A stretch of 64,000 nt of DNA, taken from contig NZ_JAFMTB010000002.1 in NCBI RefSeq assembly GCF_017916475.1, positions 372,001 through 436,000 on the forward strand. The letters are read 5' to 3'. A program made the position numbers and the translations under genes. Every line of letters starts with the position of its first letter. Position 1 is the stretch's first letter. Below the pieces are notes generated by a model. That model did not search any database. It was not told the DNA's origin and saw nothing but the letters and a program-made list of their open reading frames with translations. This document shows, piece after piece, positions 52,716 to 60,335 of the stretch. Source of the DNA: Patulibacter sp. SYSU D01012 (GTDB lineage Bacteria > Actinomycetota > Thermoleophilia > Solirubrobacterales > Solirubrobacteraceae).

Positions 52716-53887
52716 GCGTGGGCCTTCCGCCGCACCGCCATGACGGTCACGTCGTCGGGCGGCGCGCCCCGGCCGGTCAGGTGCATCAGGCGGTCCACGG
52801 CGTCCTGGGCGGTCGTCGCCCCGACGACGAGGGCGGCGGCCTGCTCGGTGGTGCGCGGCCCGCCGTCCAGCTCGAGCAGCCCGTCGCTGTGGACGAGCAG
52901 CAGGTCGTCGCCGCGCAGGTCCAGCTCGACGTCGAGGTAGTGCTCGGAGTCGTCGATCCCGACCGGCAGGCCCTGCGCCTGCAGCAGCTCGGTCTCCCCC
53001 GTCTCGCGCACCACGACGGCCTGCCCGTGCCCGGCGTCGGAGCAGGTGACGTGCCCGTCGTCGCTCAGGCACGCGACGAACGCGCTGGCGAACGTCGCGG
53101 TGCGGGCCAGGTCGTCCGCCAGCGAGCGCGCCGCGTGCTCGAGCGCCGCGCCGGGATCGAAGCTGCGGGCGCCGGCGCGCAGCGCGGAGCGGACGCTGGC
53201 CATGACGATCGCGGCGGGCATGCCCTTGCCCATGACGTCGCCGAGCGCGACGACGGTGCCCTCCCGGGCGGGGTGCCAGTCGTAGAAGTCGCCGCCGACG
53301 TCGCGCGACGGCCGGCAGACCGCGGCGACGTCCCACGCGTCGTCGCTCGGCGGCCGCGCGGGCAGGAGCGCGCGCTGCACCTGCGCGGCGCGACCCAGCT
53401 CCTCCTCCAGGTTGAGCTCCTGCTCGACCCACAGGGCCATGTCGCGCAGGATCGCCCGGTCGGCCGGCGAGAGCGTGCGCGGCCGGCGGTCCGCGATGCA
53501 CAGCGTCCCGACCCGCTGGCCGCCGGGGGCGGCGAGCGGCACGCCGGCGTAGAAGCGCAGGTTGGGGTCGTCGACGACGAACGGGCTGTCGACGAAGCGC
53601 TCGTCCGCGGTCAGGTCCTCGACCACGATGCCCTCGGGCTCGAGGATCGTGTGCGCGCAGACGGACGTCTCGCGCGGGATGTCCAGCCGGTCCAGGCCGA
53701 CCGCCGACTTCGACCACAGGCGGTCGTGGTCGACGAGGTTGACGAACGCCATGTCGACGCCGAACAGCCGCCGACACAGCCGGGTGACGCGGTCGAAGCG
53801 CTCCTCGGGCGCGGTGTCGAGGACCCCGCTGCGGTGCAGGGCGTCCAGGCGCTCGAGCTCGTCCGGCGGCGTGGCGGCCGCGATCAT
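52712..53887 (-). CDS. GAF-PP2C phosphatase (SpoIIE/RsbU-type), active-site complete
   Basis: 391-aa cytoplasmic serine phosphatase, first gene of the polysaccharide-synthase/partner-switch operon. The GAF domain (about 25-160) is expected to sense a small ligand or redox state. The PP2C domain has all acidic metal ligands: G-G-D-F-Y-D-W (Asp200), L-G-D-V-M-G-K-G (Asp217), H-S-D-G-L (Asp335) and P-D-D-V-T (378-379). The likely substrate is the phosphorylated STAS protein encoded three genes downstream. ATG 53887 overlaps the stop of a 9-codon upstream mini-ORF and has GGAG within reach. It is divergent from the gamma-glutamyltransferase gene. Confidence 0.93.
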   Translation of the reverse strand: MIAAATPPDELERLDALHRSGVLDTAPEERFDRVTRLCRRLFGVDMAFVNLVDHDRLWSKSAVGLDRLDIPRETSVCAHTILEPEGIVVEDLTADERFVDSPFVVDDPNLRFYAGVPLAAPGGQRVGTLCIADRRPRTLSPADRAILRDMALWVEQELNLEEELGRAAQVQRALLPARPPSDDAWDVAAVCRPSRDVGGDFYDWHPAREGTVVALGDVMGKGMPAAIVMASVRSALRAGARSFDPGAALEHAARSLADDLARTATFASAFVACLSDDGHVTCSDAGHGQAVVVRETGETELLQAQGLPVGIDDSEHYLDVELDLRGDDLLLVHSDGLLELDGGPRTTEQAAALVVGATTAQDAVDRLMHLTGRGAPPDDVTVMAVRRKAHA

Positions 53888-53913
53888 GCCTGACGCTCCG
53901 GTGCGGTGTACAC
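53884..53913 (-). CDS. 9-codon GTG mini-ORF overlapping the PP2C start
   Basis: GTG 53913 opens a 9-codon reading frame (V-Y-T-A-P-E-R-Q-A) whose TGA overlaps the phosphatase ATG (ATGA). A weak -10-like TACGGA (53920-53925) lies 6 nt before the GTG. The mini-ORF also contains the GGAG that may serve the phosphatase start. Confidence 0.25.
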   Translation of the reverse strand: MYTAPERQA

Positions 53914-54026
53914 GGTGGATCCGTACCCGGCATGGACGGCGCACATTCGCGCCCCCGAGCGGGGGCGCGCCACCGCCCGCGCCGGCACGCGGGTGCGCCG
54001 GCGCCGATCGGGGCACAGGTCCTTCC

Positions 54027-55856
54027 ATGCGTCCCCCATCCCCCACCGTCCTGCGGCGGGCCGCCCTCGGCCTGACCGTTCCCACGCTCGCCGCCGCAGC
54101 CCTGGCGCCGGCCGCCCGCGCCGACGGCCCGGCCGTCGCGTCGGGCACGGGCGGCGCCGTCGCCTCGGTCGACCGCGACGCGACCGACGCCGGCCTGCGC
54201 GTGCTGCGCCAGGGCGGCAACGCGGTCGACGCGGCGATCGCGACCGCCGCCGCCCTCGGCGTCACCGAGCCCTACTCCGCCGGCGTCGGCGGCGGCGGCT
54301 ACATGGTCGTCTGGGACGCCCGGCGGGGCCGCGCCGTCACGATCGACGGGCGCGAGACGGCGCCGCGATCCCTCGGCCCGAAGGGCTTCCTGGACCCGCG
54401 CACGAAGAAGCCCCGCGACTTCGACGACCTCGTCACGAGCGGCCTCTCCGTCGGCGTGCCCGGGACCCCGCTGACGTGGGCGGAGGCGTCCCGCCGCCTG
54501 GGCCGCCTGCCGCTGCGCCGCGCGCTCGCGCCCGCCACGACGCTCGCCGCCAAGGGCTTCCGCGTGGACCAGACGTTCCGCGACCAGACCCTGCAGAACA
54601 AGGCGCGCTTCGCCCGCTTCCCGTCCACGCGGCGGCTGTTCCTGCCCGGCGGGACGGCGCACCGCGTGGGCCAGACGTTGAAGAACCCCGACCTGGCCCG
54701 CACGTACCGCCTGCTCGCCCGCGACGGCGTCGACGCGCTGTACCGCGGGGCGATCGGACGCGACGTCGTGCGGACGGTGCGCCGTCCGCCCGTCCGCTCC
54801 GGCCGGGTGCTGCGCGGCGGGATGACCACCGCCGACCTGCGCCGGTACGACGTGCGCGTCCGGGGCGCGCTGCGCTCGACGTTCCGCGACCTCGAGGTCG
54901 TCGGGATGCCGCCCAGCTCGTCCGGCGGCATCGCGATCGCCGAGGCGCTGAACGTCGTCGAGGCCCTCGGGCCCGCCACGCCCGACCGCGTGCAGGCGCT
55001 GCACCGCTACCTCGAGGCGTCGCGCATCGCCTACGCCGACCGCAGCCGCTGGGTGGGCGACGACCGCTTCGTGGACGTCCCGACCGCGCAGCTGCTCTCC
55101 AAGCCGTTCGCCGCCAGCCGCGCCTGCCTGATCCGGCCGGACGCGACGCTGAAGAGCCCGCTGAAGGCGGGCGCCGTCGGCACGCCCGGCGCCGCCCCGG
55201 CGTGCGGCACGCCGGCCCCGGACGGCGGCGCGTCCGACCGCGAAGGGGACTCCACCACCCACCTCGTCGCCGCGGACCGCTGGGGGAACGTCGTCTCGTA
55301 CACGCTCACGATCGAGCAGACGGGCGGATCGGGGATCGTCGTCCCGGGTCGCGGGTTCCTGCTGAACAACGAGCTGACGGACTTCGATCCCGCGCCCGCC
55401 GCGGGCCTGACCGCGAAGACGGACCCCAACCTGCCCGGCCCGGGGAAGCGGCCGCGCAGCTCGATGAGCCCGACGATCGTCCTGCGCGGCGGCCAGCCGT
55501 GGCTCGCGGTCGGGAGCCCCGGCGGCGCGACGATCATCACGACCGTCCTGCAGACGCTCCTCAACCGCATCGACGGCGGGATGACGCTGCCCGACGCGGT
55601 CGCCGCGCCGCGGATCTCGCAGCGCAACGCGCCGAAGACCGAGGCCGAGCCGACCTTCCTGCAGACCGCGGACCGGCGCGCGCTCGAGGGCCTGGGCCAG
55701 GCGTTCACGAAGGCCCCGCCGACGTTCACGCCCGACCCCGAGATCGGCGCCGTCGCCGCGCTGGAGCGGCAGCCCGGCAACGCCTGGCAGGCTGTCGCCG
55801 AGCCCGAGCGGCGCGGCGGCGGCGCGGCGGGCGTCGTCACTCCCGCCGGCCGCTAG
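54027..55856 (+). CDS. ggt: Gamma-glutamyltransferase
   Basis: 609-aa exported Ntn-hydrolase that cleaves gamma-glutamyl bonds and transfers the glutamyl group. A Tat/Sec-like signal peptide (residues 1-31) is followed by the large-subunit start G-G-A-V-A-S-V-D-R-D-A-T-D-A-G and Q-G-G-N-A-V-D-A-A-I-A. The autoprocessing site and nucleophile is in D-S-T-T-H-L-V-A-A-D (about residue 408), with small-subunit motifs R-P-R-S-S-M-S-P-T-I and G-S-P-G-G-A. ATG 54027 gives a clean signal peptide; no clear Shine-Dalgarno. Its TAG stop shares CTAG with the convergent MFS gene. Confidence 0.94.
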   Translation: MRPPSPTVLRRAALGLTVPTLAAAALAPAARADGPAVASGTGGAVASVDRDATDAGLRVLRQGGNAVDAAIATAAALGVTEPYSAGVGGGGYMVVWDARRGRAVTIDGRETAPRSLGPKGFLDPRTKKPRDFDDLVTSGLSVGVPGTPLTWAEASRRLGRLPLRRALAPATTLAAKGFRVDQTFRDQTLQNKARFARFPSTRRLFLPGGTAHRVGQTLKNPDLARTYRLLARDGVDALYRGAIGRDVVRTVRRPPVRSGRVLRGGMTTADLRRYDVRVRGALRSTFRDLEVVGMPPSSSGGIAIAEALNVVEALGPATPDRVQALHRYLEASRIAYADRSRWVGDDRFVDVPTAQLLSKPFAASRACLIRPDATLKSPLKAGAVGTPGAAPACGTPAPDGGASDREGDSTTHLVAADRWGNVVSYTLTIEQTGGSGIVVPGRGFLLNNELTDFDPAPAAGLTAKTDPNLPGPGKRPRSSMSPTIVLRGGQPWLAVGSPGGATIITTVLQTLLNRIDGGMTLPDAVAAPRISQRNAPKTEAEPTFLQTADRRALEGLGQAFTKAPPTFTPDPEIGAVAALERQPGNAWQAVAEPERRGGGAAGVVTPAGR

Positions 55857-57058
55857 CCCTCGGCGGCCCCGGCGCCCACGGCGGGCGCCGGGGCCGCGGC
55901 GGGCCCGAGCAGCCGGCGCGCCGGCAGCAGCCCCAGCACAGCGACGAGCGCGAGCAGGCCGAACGCGCTCAGCCGGTGGTCGAGCAGCGTGCCGACGACC
56001 GCCGCGACGAGCAGGCCGCCGACGTTGCCCGCCAGCCACATCAGCGTGACGCCCGTCCCCGCCGCGGCGCCCGCCCGGCGCTCCGTCATCGCGAAGACCA
56101 CGGGCAGCGCCGCGGCCAGGAGCGCCCCCGCGGCGATCACCGCGACGGCGTTCACCGCGGCGACGTGCACGGCGCCCAGCACCACGCACGCGCCGGCGGC
56201 CACGACGAGCACGGTTCCCAGGAACGGCACCTCGCGCCGGCCCGCCACCCGCGGCGGCAGCGCCGCGGTCGCCGCGACGCCGACCACGAGCATCAGGACG
56301 AGCATCAGGCCGGCCGCGTCGTCGGAGACGCCGGCGGGCTCGAGCAGGGCCTGCAGCCACGTCGTCAGCGCCACGAAGACGCCGAAGCCGACGAACACGA
56401 CGGCCGCGAGCGTGCGGATGCCGCGGTCGGCCCAGACCGCCCGCACGGGCACGGGCGCCGCGCCGGCCACGCCCGCCGGCACCCGGCGCAGCACGACGAG
56501 CAGCGCGCCGGCCGCGAGCACCGCCAAGGCGGCCTGGACGGCGACGAGCGCGGGCAGCCGTCCCGCGCCGAGGACGGGCCCCAGGACGAGGGCGACGAGC
56601 TGGCCGACCACGACGCCCGCCGAGCCGAGCGCGATCCCCGCGGGCCGGTCGCGCGGGACGAGCGTCGCCACGGCCAGCAGCCCGACCGCGCCCAGCACGA
56701 GCGGCTGCCCCGCCGCGGCCAGCAGCTGTCCGGCGAGCGCGGTGCCGAACGCGTCGCCGCCGCCGAGCGGGCGCACCAGCCCGCCGGCCGCGGTCAGCAC
56801 CGCCCCGGCGGCGAGCGCGGGGCGCAGCCACCGGTCCAGCAGCATCGCCGCCGGCAGCGCCAGGACGACGTAGAGCAGCGGGTAGAGCTGCGCGAGCCAG
56901 CCGACCGCGGTCTCGGACACGCCGAGGCGCTCCGCGCTGGCCGTCGTGATCGGCGCGTACGTCAGCCACAGCGTCTGGTTGACGCCCGCGACGGCGGCGT
57001 AGGCGGTGAGCGGCAGCCAGCGGGCGGCGCCGCTCGCGGCCGGGGATGGGACGGGCAC
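55853..57058 (-). CDS. MFS transporter
   Basis: 401-aa integral membrane protein with twelve predicted helices in two halves, separated by a loop around residues 200-215. The cytoplasmic loop 2-3 has L-D-R-W-L-R-P (a reduced form of the MFS G-x-x-x-D-R motif). Substrate unknown; relatives include CynX-like and hexuronate-type carriers. GTG 57058 follows GGAG by 6 nt. The promoter TTGTCG-N17-TAGGGT lies 28 bp upstream. The stop overlaps that of gamma-glutamyltransferase by 4 nt, so a glutathione-related or peptide-related role is conceivable but not shown. Confidence 0.88.
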   Translation of the reverse strand: MPVPSPAASGAARWLPLTAYAAVAGVNQTLWLTYAPITTASAERLGVSETAVGWLAQLYPLLYVVLALPAAMLLDRWLRPALAAGAVLTAAGGLVRPLGGGDAFGTALAGQLLAAAGQPLVLGAVGLLAVATLVPRDRPAGIALGSAGVVVGQLVALVLGPVLGAGRLPALVAVQAALAVLAAGALLVVLRRVPAGVAGAAPVPVRAVWADRGIRTLAAVVFVGFGVFVALTTWLQALLEPAGVSDDAAGLMLVLMLVVGVAATAALPPRVAGRREVPFLGTVLVVAAGACVVLGAVHVAAVNAVAVIAAGALLAAALPVVFAMTERRAGAAAGTGVTLMWLAGNVGGLLVAAVVGTLLDHRLSAFGLLALVAVLGLLPARRLLGPAAAPAPAVGAGAAEG

Positions 57059-57085
57059 GGCGCGCTCCGGGATCGGGTTGCGGGC

Positions 57086-57114
57086 ACCCTAGGGCAGGGT
57101 CCCGCCCTCGACAA
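57086..57114 (-). promoter_or_regulatory. Promoter of MFS transporter gene
   Basis: Minus strand TTGTCG (57109-57114), 17-nt spacer, TAGGGT (57086-57091), with a leader of about 20 nt before the GTG. Confidence 0.5.
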
Positions 57115-57128
57115 GGCGCCGGGACGAC

Positions 57129-57157
57129 GTGACAACGCCGGGCGTCCGGGCTAGCGT
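57129..57157 (+). promoter_or_regulatory. Promoter of leaderless sugar-lactone oxidase gene
   Basis: GTGACA (57129-57134), 17-nt spacer, TAGCGT (57152-57157), then 7 nt to ATG 57165. Confidence 0.5.
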
Positions 57158-57164
57158 GCGCGCC

Positions 57165-58541
57165 ATGGGGAGCGTGGTGGACGGCAGGCCGACGACGTGG
57201 CGGAACTGGTCGCGCGAGCAGACGTGCCGCCCGGCGCGGATCGCGCGGCCCCGCAGCGCCCGCGAGGCCGCCGACGTCGTGCGCCGCGCCGCCGCGGACG
57301 GCCTGCCCGTCAAGGCGGTCGGCTCGGGCCACTCGTTCACGGGCGCCGCCCTGACCGACGGCGTGCTCGTCGACGTGTCCGCGATCCGCGGCCTGCAGGA
57401 CCTCGACCCCGCCACGGGGCTCGTGCGCGTGGGCGCCGGCACGAGCATCCACGAGCTCTCGTCGCTGCTCGCCGACCACGGCCTGGGGATGGAGAACCTG
57501 GGCGACATCGACCGGCAGACGATCGCCGGGGCGATCGCCACCGGCACCCACGGCACCGGGGCGACGCTCGGCAACCTGCCGTCGCAGGTGCGGGCGATCG
57601 AGCTCGTCACCGGCACGGGCGAGATCGTCGACCTGGACGCCGACTCCGACCCGCTCGGCCTGCGCGCCGCCCGCGTCGGGATCGGCGCGCTGGGCATCGT
57701 CACCGCGGTGACGATCCAGGCGGTCCCCGCGTACGTGCTGCGCGGCGTCGACACGACCGAGCCGCTCGAGGAGGTGCTCGCAACCCTGCAGGAGCGCGTC
57801 GACGGCCACCGCCACTTCGAGGCGTACGTCTTCCCCCACGCCCCGCTCTGTCTGACGCGCACGAACGACGTGGTCGACGCGGCCGCGGCGCCGCCGAGCC
57901 GCGCGCAGCGCTGGCTGCGCCAGGGCGGCCTGGAGACCGCCGCGCTGGCGACGGTCAGCGAGATCGGCCGCCGCGTGCCGGCGGCGATCCCGCGCCTGAA
58001 CCGCTTCGTCACGCACGTCGCCGGCACGAGCGTCCGCACCGACCGCTCCGACCGGATCTTCGCGTCCCCGCGGCACGTGCGCTTCGTCGAGATGGAGTGG
58101 GCGCTGCCGCGCGCCGAGGTCGAGCCGGCGCTGCGCGAGATCCTGGCGCTGATCGCCGGGCAGGGGCTCGCGGTGAACTTCCCGATCGAGATGCGCTTCG
58201 TCCGCGGCGACGACGCCCTGCTCTCCCCCGTCCACGGGCGCGAGAGCGGCTACCTGGCCGTCCACGTGTACCGCGACATGCGCTGGGGCCAGTACTTCCG
58301 CGGCGTGCAGGAGATCGCGGCGGCGCACGGCGGCCGGCCGCACTGGGGCAAGCGCCACTTCATGACCGCCGACGACCTGGCCCCCCGCTACCCGGAGTGG
58401 GACGCGTTCGCCGACGTGCGCGCGCGGCTGGACCCGGAGGGGCGCTTCCGCAACGAGTACCTCGACCGCGTGCTCGGTCCCGTGCGGACGCCCGCGACGC
58501 GCCTCGGCGTCCCCGTCGAGCACGTCGAGGCCGCGCGGTGA
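57165..58541 (+). CDS. FAD-linked D-arabinono-1,4-lactone oxidase family protein
   Basis: 458-aa VAO/ALO-type flavoprotein. After W-R-N-W-S-R-E-Q the FAD domain contains V-G-S-G-H-S-F-T, whose His is the covalent flavin attachment site in this family, then G-D-I-D-R-Q-T-I-A-G-A-I-A-T-G-T-H-G-T-G; the ALO domain ends with the H-W-G-K-R-H signature that contacts FAD. These enzymes oxidise sugar lactones or polyols with O2 or another acceptor. ATG 57165 lies 7 nt after TAGCGT, favouring this start over an upstream one at 57129. The next gene overlaps by 4 nt (GTGA). Confidence 0.92.
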   Translation: MGSVVDGRPTTWRNWSREQTCRPARIARPRSAREAADVVRRAAADGLPVKAVGSGHSFTGAALTDGVLVDVSAIRGLQDLDPATGLVRVGAGTSIHELSSLLADHGLGMENLGDIDRQTIAGAIATGTHGTGATLGNLPSQVRAIELVTGTGEIVDLDADSDPLGLRAARVGIGALGIVTAVTIQAVPAYVLRGVDTTEPLEEVLATLQERVDGHRHFEAYVFPHAPLCLTRTNDVVDAAAAPPSRAQRWLRQGGLETAALATVSEIGRRVPAAIPRLNRFVTHVAGTSVRTDRSDRIFASPRHVRFVEMEWALPRAEVEPALREILALIAGQGLAVNFPIEMRFVRGDDALLSPVHGRESGYLAVHVYRDMRWGQYFRGVQEIAAAHGGRPHWGKRHFMTADDLAPRYPEWDAFADVRARLDPEGRFRNEYLDRVLGPVRTPATRLGVPVEHVEAAR

Positions 58542-59758
58542 CCGCCGCGGGCGCCGGGGACGAGCAGCACGCGCGCCTGGAGCGCGCGACCGCCGACCTG
58601 GACGCGCCGTTCGCGGTCGTCGACCTGGACGCCTTCGACCGCAACCGCGCCGACCTCGCGCGGCGGGCCGGCGGCACCCCGATCCGCCTGGCCAGCAAGT
58701 CGGTGCGCTGCCGGGCGCTGCAGCGCCGGGTGCTCGACGGCCCCGACCGCGCGTTCCGGGGCACGCTCGCCCTCACCCTCCCCGAGGCGCTGTGGCTGCA
58801 GGACGAGGGCTTCGACGACCTCGTCGTGGCCTACCCCACCGTCGACCGCGGGGCGCTGCGCGAGCTCGCCTCGCGCGCCGCCGCCGGCCGCCCGCCGATC
58901 ACGGTGATGGTCGACGACGTCGCCCACCTCGACGCGCTCGACGCCGCGGGGGCGAGCGCCACCGCACCCGTCGCCGTCGCGCTCGAGCTCGACGCCGGGC
59001 TGCGCCTGGCCGGCGGCCGCGTCCGCGTCGGCGCCCGCCGCTCTCCCCTGCACGAGCCCGAGCAGCTCGCGGCGCTCGCCGCCGAGATCGCGCGCCGCCC
59101 CGGCCTGCGGCTGGACGGCCTGATGGCGTACGAGTCGCAGATCGCCGGCGTCGGCGACCGGCCGCCCGGCCGCCGGCTGTACGGGCGGGTCGTCCAGGGG
59201 ATGCAGGCGCTCTCCGCCGCCGAGCTGCGCCGCCGCCGCTCCCGCGCGGTGCAGGCGGTCCAGGCCGTCGCCGGCCCGCTGCGGTTCGTCAACGCCGGCG
59301 GGACCGGCAGCCTCGAGAGCTCGTCCTCCGAGCCCGCGGTCTCCGAGGTGGCGGCCGGCTCGGGCCTGCTCGCCCCCGCCCTGTTCGACACCTACTCGCG
59401 CTTCACGCCGTCGCCCGCCGCCTTCTACGCCCTGCCCGTCGTGCGCCGCCCGGGCCCGGGCGTGGTGACCGCGCTCGGGGGCGGCTACGTGGCGTCGGGT
59501 GCGGCCGGTCCCGACCGGCTGCCGCGGCCGACGTACCCGCCGGGGCTGCGGCTGGACCCGCTCGAGGGCGCCGGCGAGGCGCAGACGCCGCTGCTCGGCG
59601 CGGCCGCCGACGCGCTGGCGATCGGCGACCGCGTGTGGCTGCGCCACACGAAGGCCGGCGAGCTGTGCGAACGCTTCGACCGCCTGCACCTGGTCGCCGG
59701 CGACGAGGTCGTCGACGTCGTCCCGACGTACCGGGGGGACGGCCGGACGGTCCTCTAG
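58538..59758 (+). CDS. Alanine-racemase-fold PLP enzyme (amino acid deaminase/aldolase type)
   Basis: 406-aa fold-type III PLP enzyme. The N-terminal barrel has [12 protein letters not shown] and the PLP-lysine segment [10 protein letters not shown]. Other phosphate-site residues are in N-A-G-G-T-G-S. The C-terminal domain resembles D-serine dehydratase/D-threonine aldolase proteins, with the H-T-K-A-G-E-L-C-E metal-like site near the end. GTG 58538 overlaps the oxidase stop, so the two are co-translated; I recall the same pairing in other actinobacteria, but the joint pathway is unknown. The substrate is probably a D- or beta-hydroxy amino acid. Confidence 0.87.
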   Translation: MTAAGAGDEQHARLERATADLDAPFAVVDLDAFDRNRADLARRAGGTPIRLASKSVRCRALQRRVLDGPDRAFRGTLALTLPEALWLQDEGFDDLVVAYPTVDRGALRELASRAAAGRPPITVMVDDVAHLDALDAAGASATAPVAVALELDAGLRLAGGRVRVGARRSPLHEPEQLAALAAEIARRPGLRLDGLMAYESQIAGVGDRPPGRRLYGRVVQGMQALSAAELRRRRSRAVQAVQAVAGPLRFVNAGGTGSLESSSSEPAVSEVAAGSGLLAPALFDTYSRFTPSPAAFYALPVVRRPGPGVVTALGGGYVASGAAGPDRLPRPTYPPGLRLDPLEGAGEAQTPLLGAAADALAIGDRVWLRHTKAGELCERFDRLHLVAGDEVVDVVPTYRGDGRTVL

Positions 59759-59771
59759 CCTTCACCGGCTC

Positions 59772-60308
59772 ATGCCTGCTCCGCGTCGCCGCCCCGCCCG
59801 CAAGAAGATCGAGGAGACCCCCGCCGTGCAGGGTGCCGGCGAGTGGATGATCTGGACGGACGGCGCGTGCAAGGGCAACCCGGGGCCGGGCGGCTGGGCC
59901 GCCATCGTCGTCCCGCCGGCGGAGTCCGGCGAGGAGCCGCGCGAGCTGTCGGGCGGCGATCCCGCCACGACGAACAACCGCATGGAGTACACGGCCGCGC
60001 TCGAGGCGCTGCGCGCGCTGCCGGCCGGCTCGACGGTCTGCATCGTCACCGACTCGCAGCTCATGCTCAACTCGATGACGCAGTGGATCGCGGGCTGGAA
60101 GCGCAAGGGCTGGAAGACCGCGTCCGGGCAGCCGGTGAAGAACCAGGACCTGGTGATGGCCCTCGACGAGGAGATCGGCCGGCACGCCCAGGTGCGCTGG
60201 CACTGGGTGCGGGGCCACGAGACGGGCGACGAGCACGCCCACAAGGCGTACAACGACCGCGCCGACCGCCTGGCCGTCGCGGCCGCGGCGGACGCCGCGC
60301 TCGCGTAG
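59772..60308 (+). CDS. rnhA: Ribonuclease HI
   Basis: 178-aa RNase HI, which removes RNA from RNA:DNA hybrids. The four catalytic acids are visible: Asp in [15 protein letters not shown], Glu in N-N-R-M-E-Y-T-A-A, Asp in V-T-D-S-Q-L-M, and Asp in Y-N-D-R-A-D-R-L-A. The handle region W-K-R-K-G-W-K-T is basic, as in E. coli. About 23 basic/Pro residues extend the N-terminus. ATG 59772 is 14 nt after the upstream stop. A GGGGCC-GC-GGCCCC palindrome (60313-60326) follows the stop codon. Confidence 0.95.
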   Translation: MPAPRRRPARKKIEETPAVQGAGEWMIWTDGACKGNPGPGGWAAIVVPPAESGEEPRELSGGDPATTNNRMEYTAALEALRALPAGSTVCIVTDSQLMLNSMTQWIAGWKRKGWKTASGQPVKNQDLVMALDEEIGRHAQVRWHWVRGHETGDEHAHKAYNDRADRLAVAAAADAALA

Positions 60309-60312
60309 CCAC

Positions 60313-60326
60313 GGGGCCGCGGCCCC
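60313..60326. terminator. GC palindrome between rnhA and epimerase gene
   Basis: GGGGCCGCGGCCCC, a perfect 14-bp palindrome in the 27-bp convergent gap; possible short bidirectional terminator. Confidence 0.3.
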
Positions 60327-60335
60327 CAGCGCGCC

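Noticed and set aside
50700-58523. A 2,607-codon open frame on the minus strand spanning the BcsB-like gene and several other genes
   Set aside because: Only its last 671 codons have protein-like composition and a signal peptide; the rest is antisense or out of frame to well-supported genes and is open merely because GC-rich DNA lacks stop codons.
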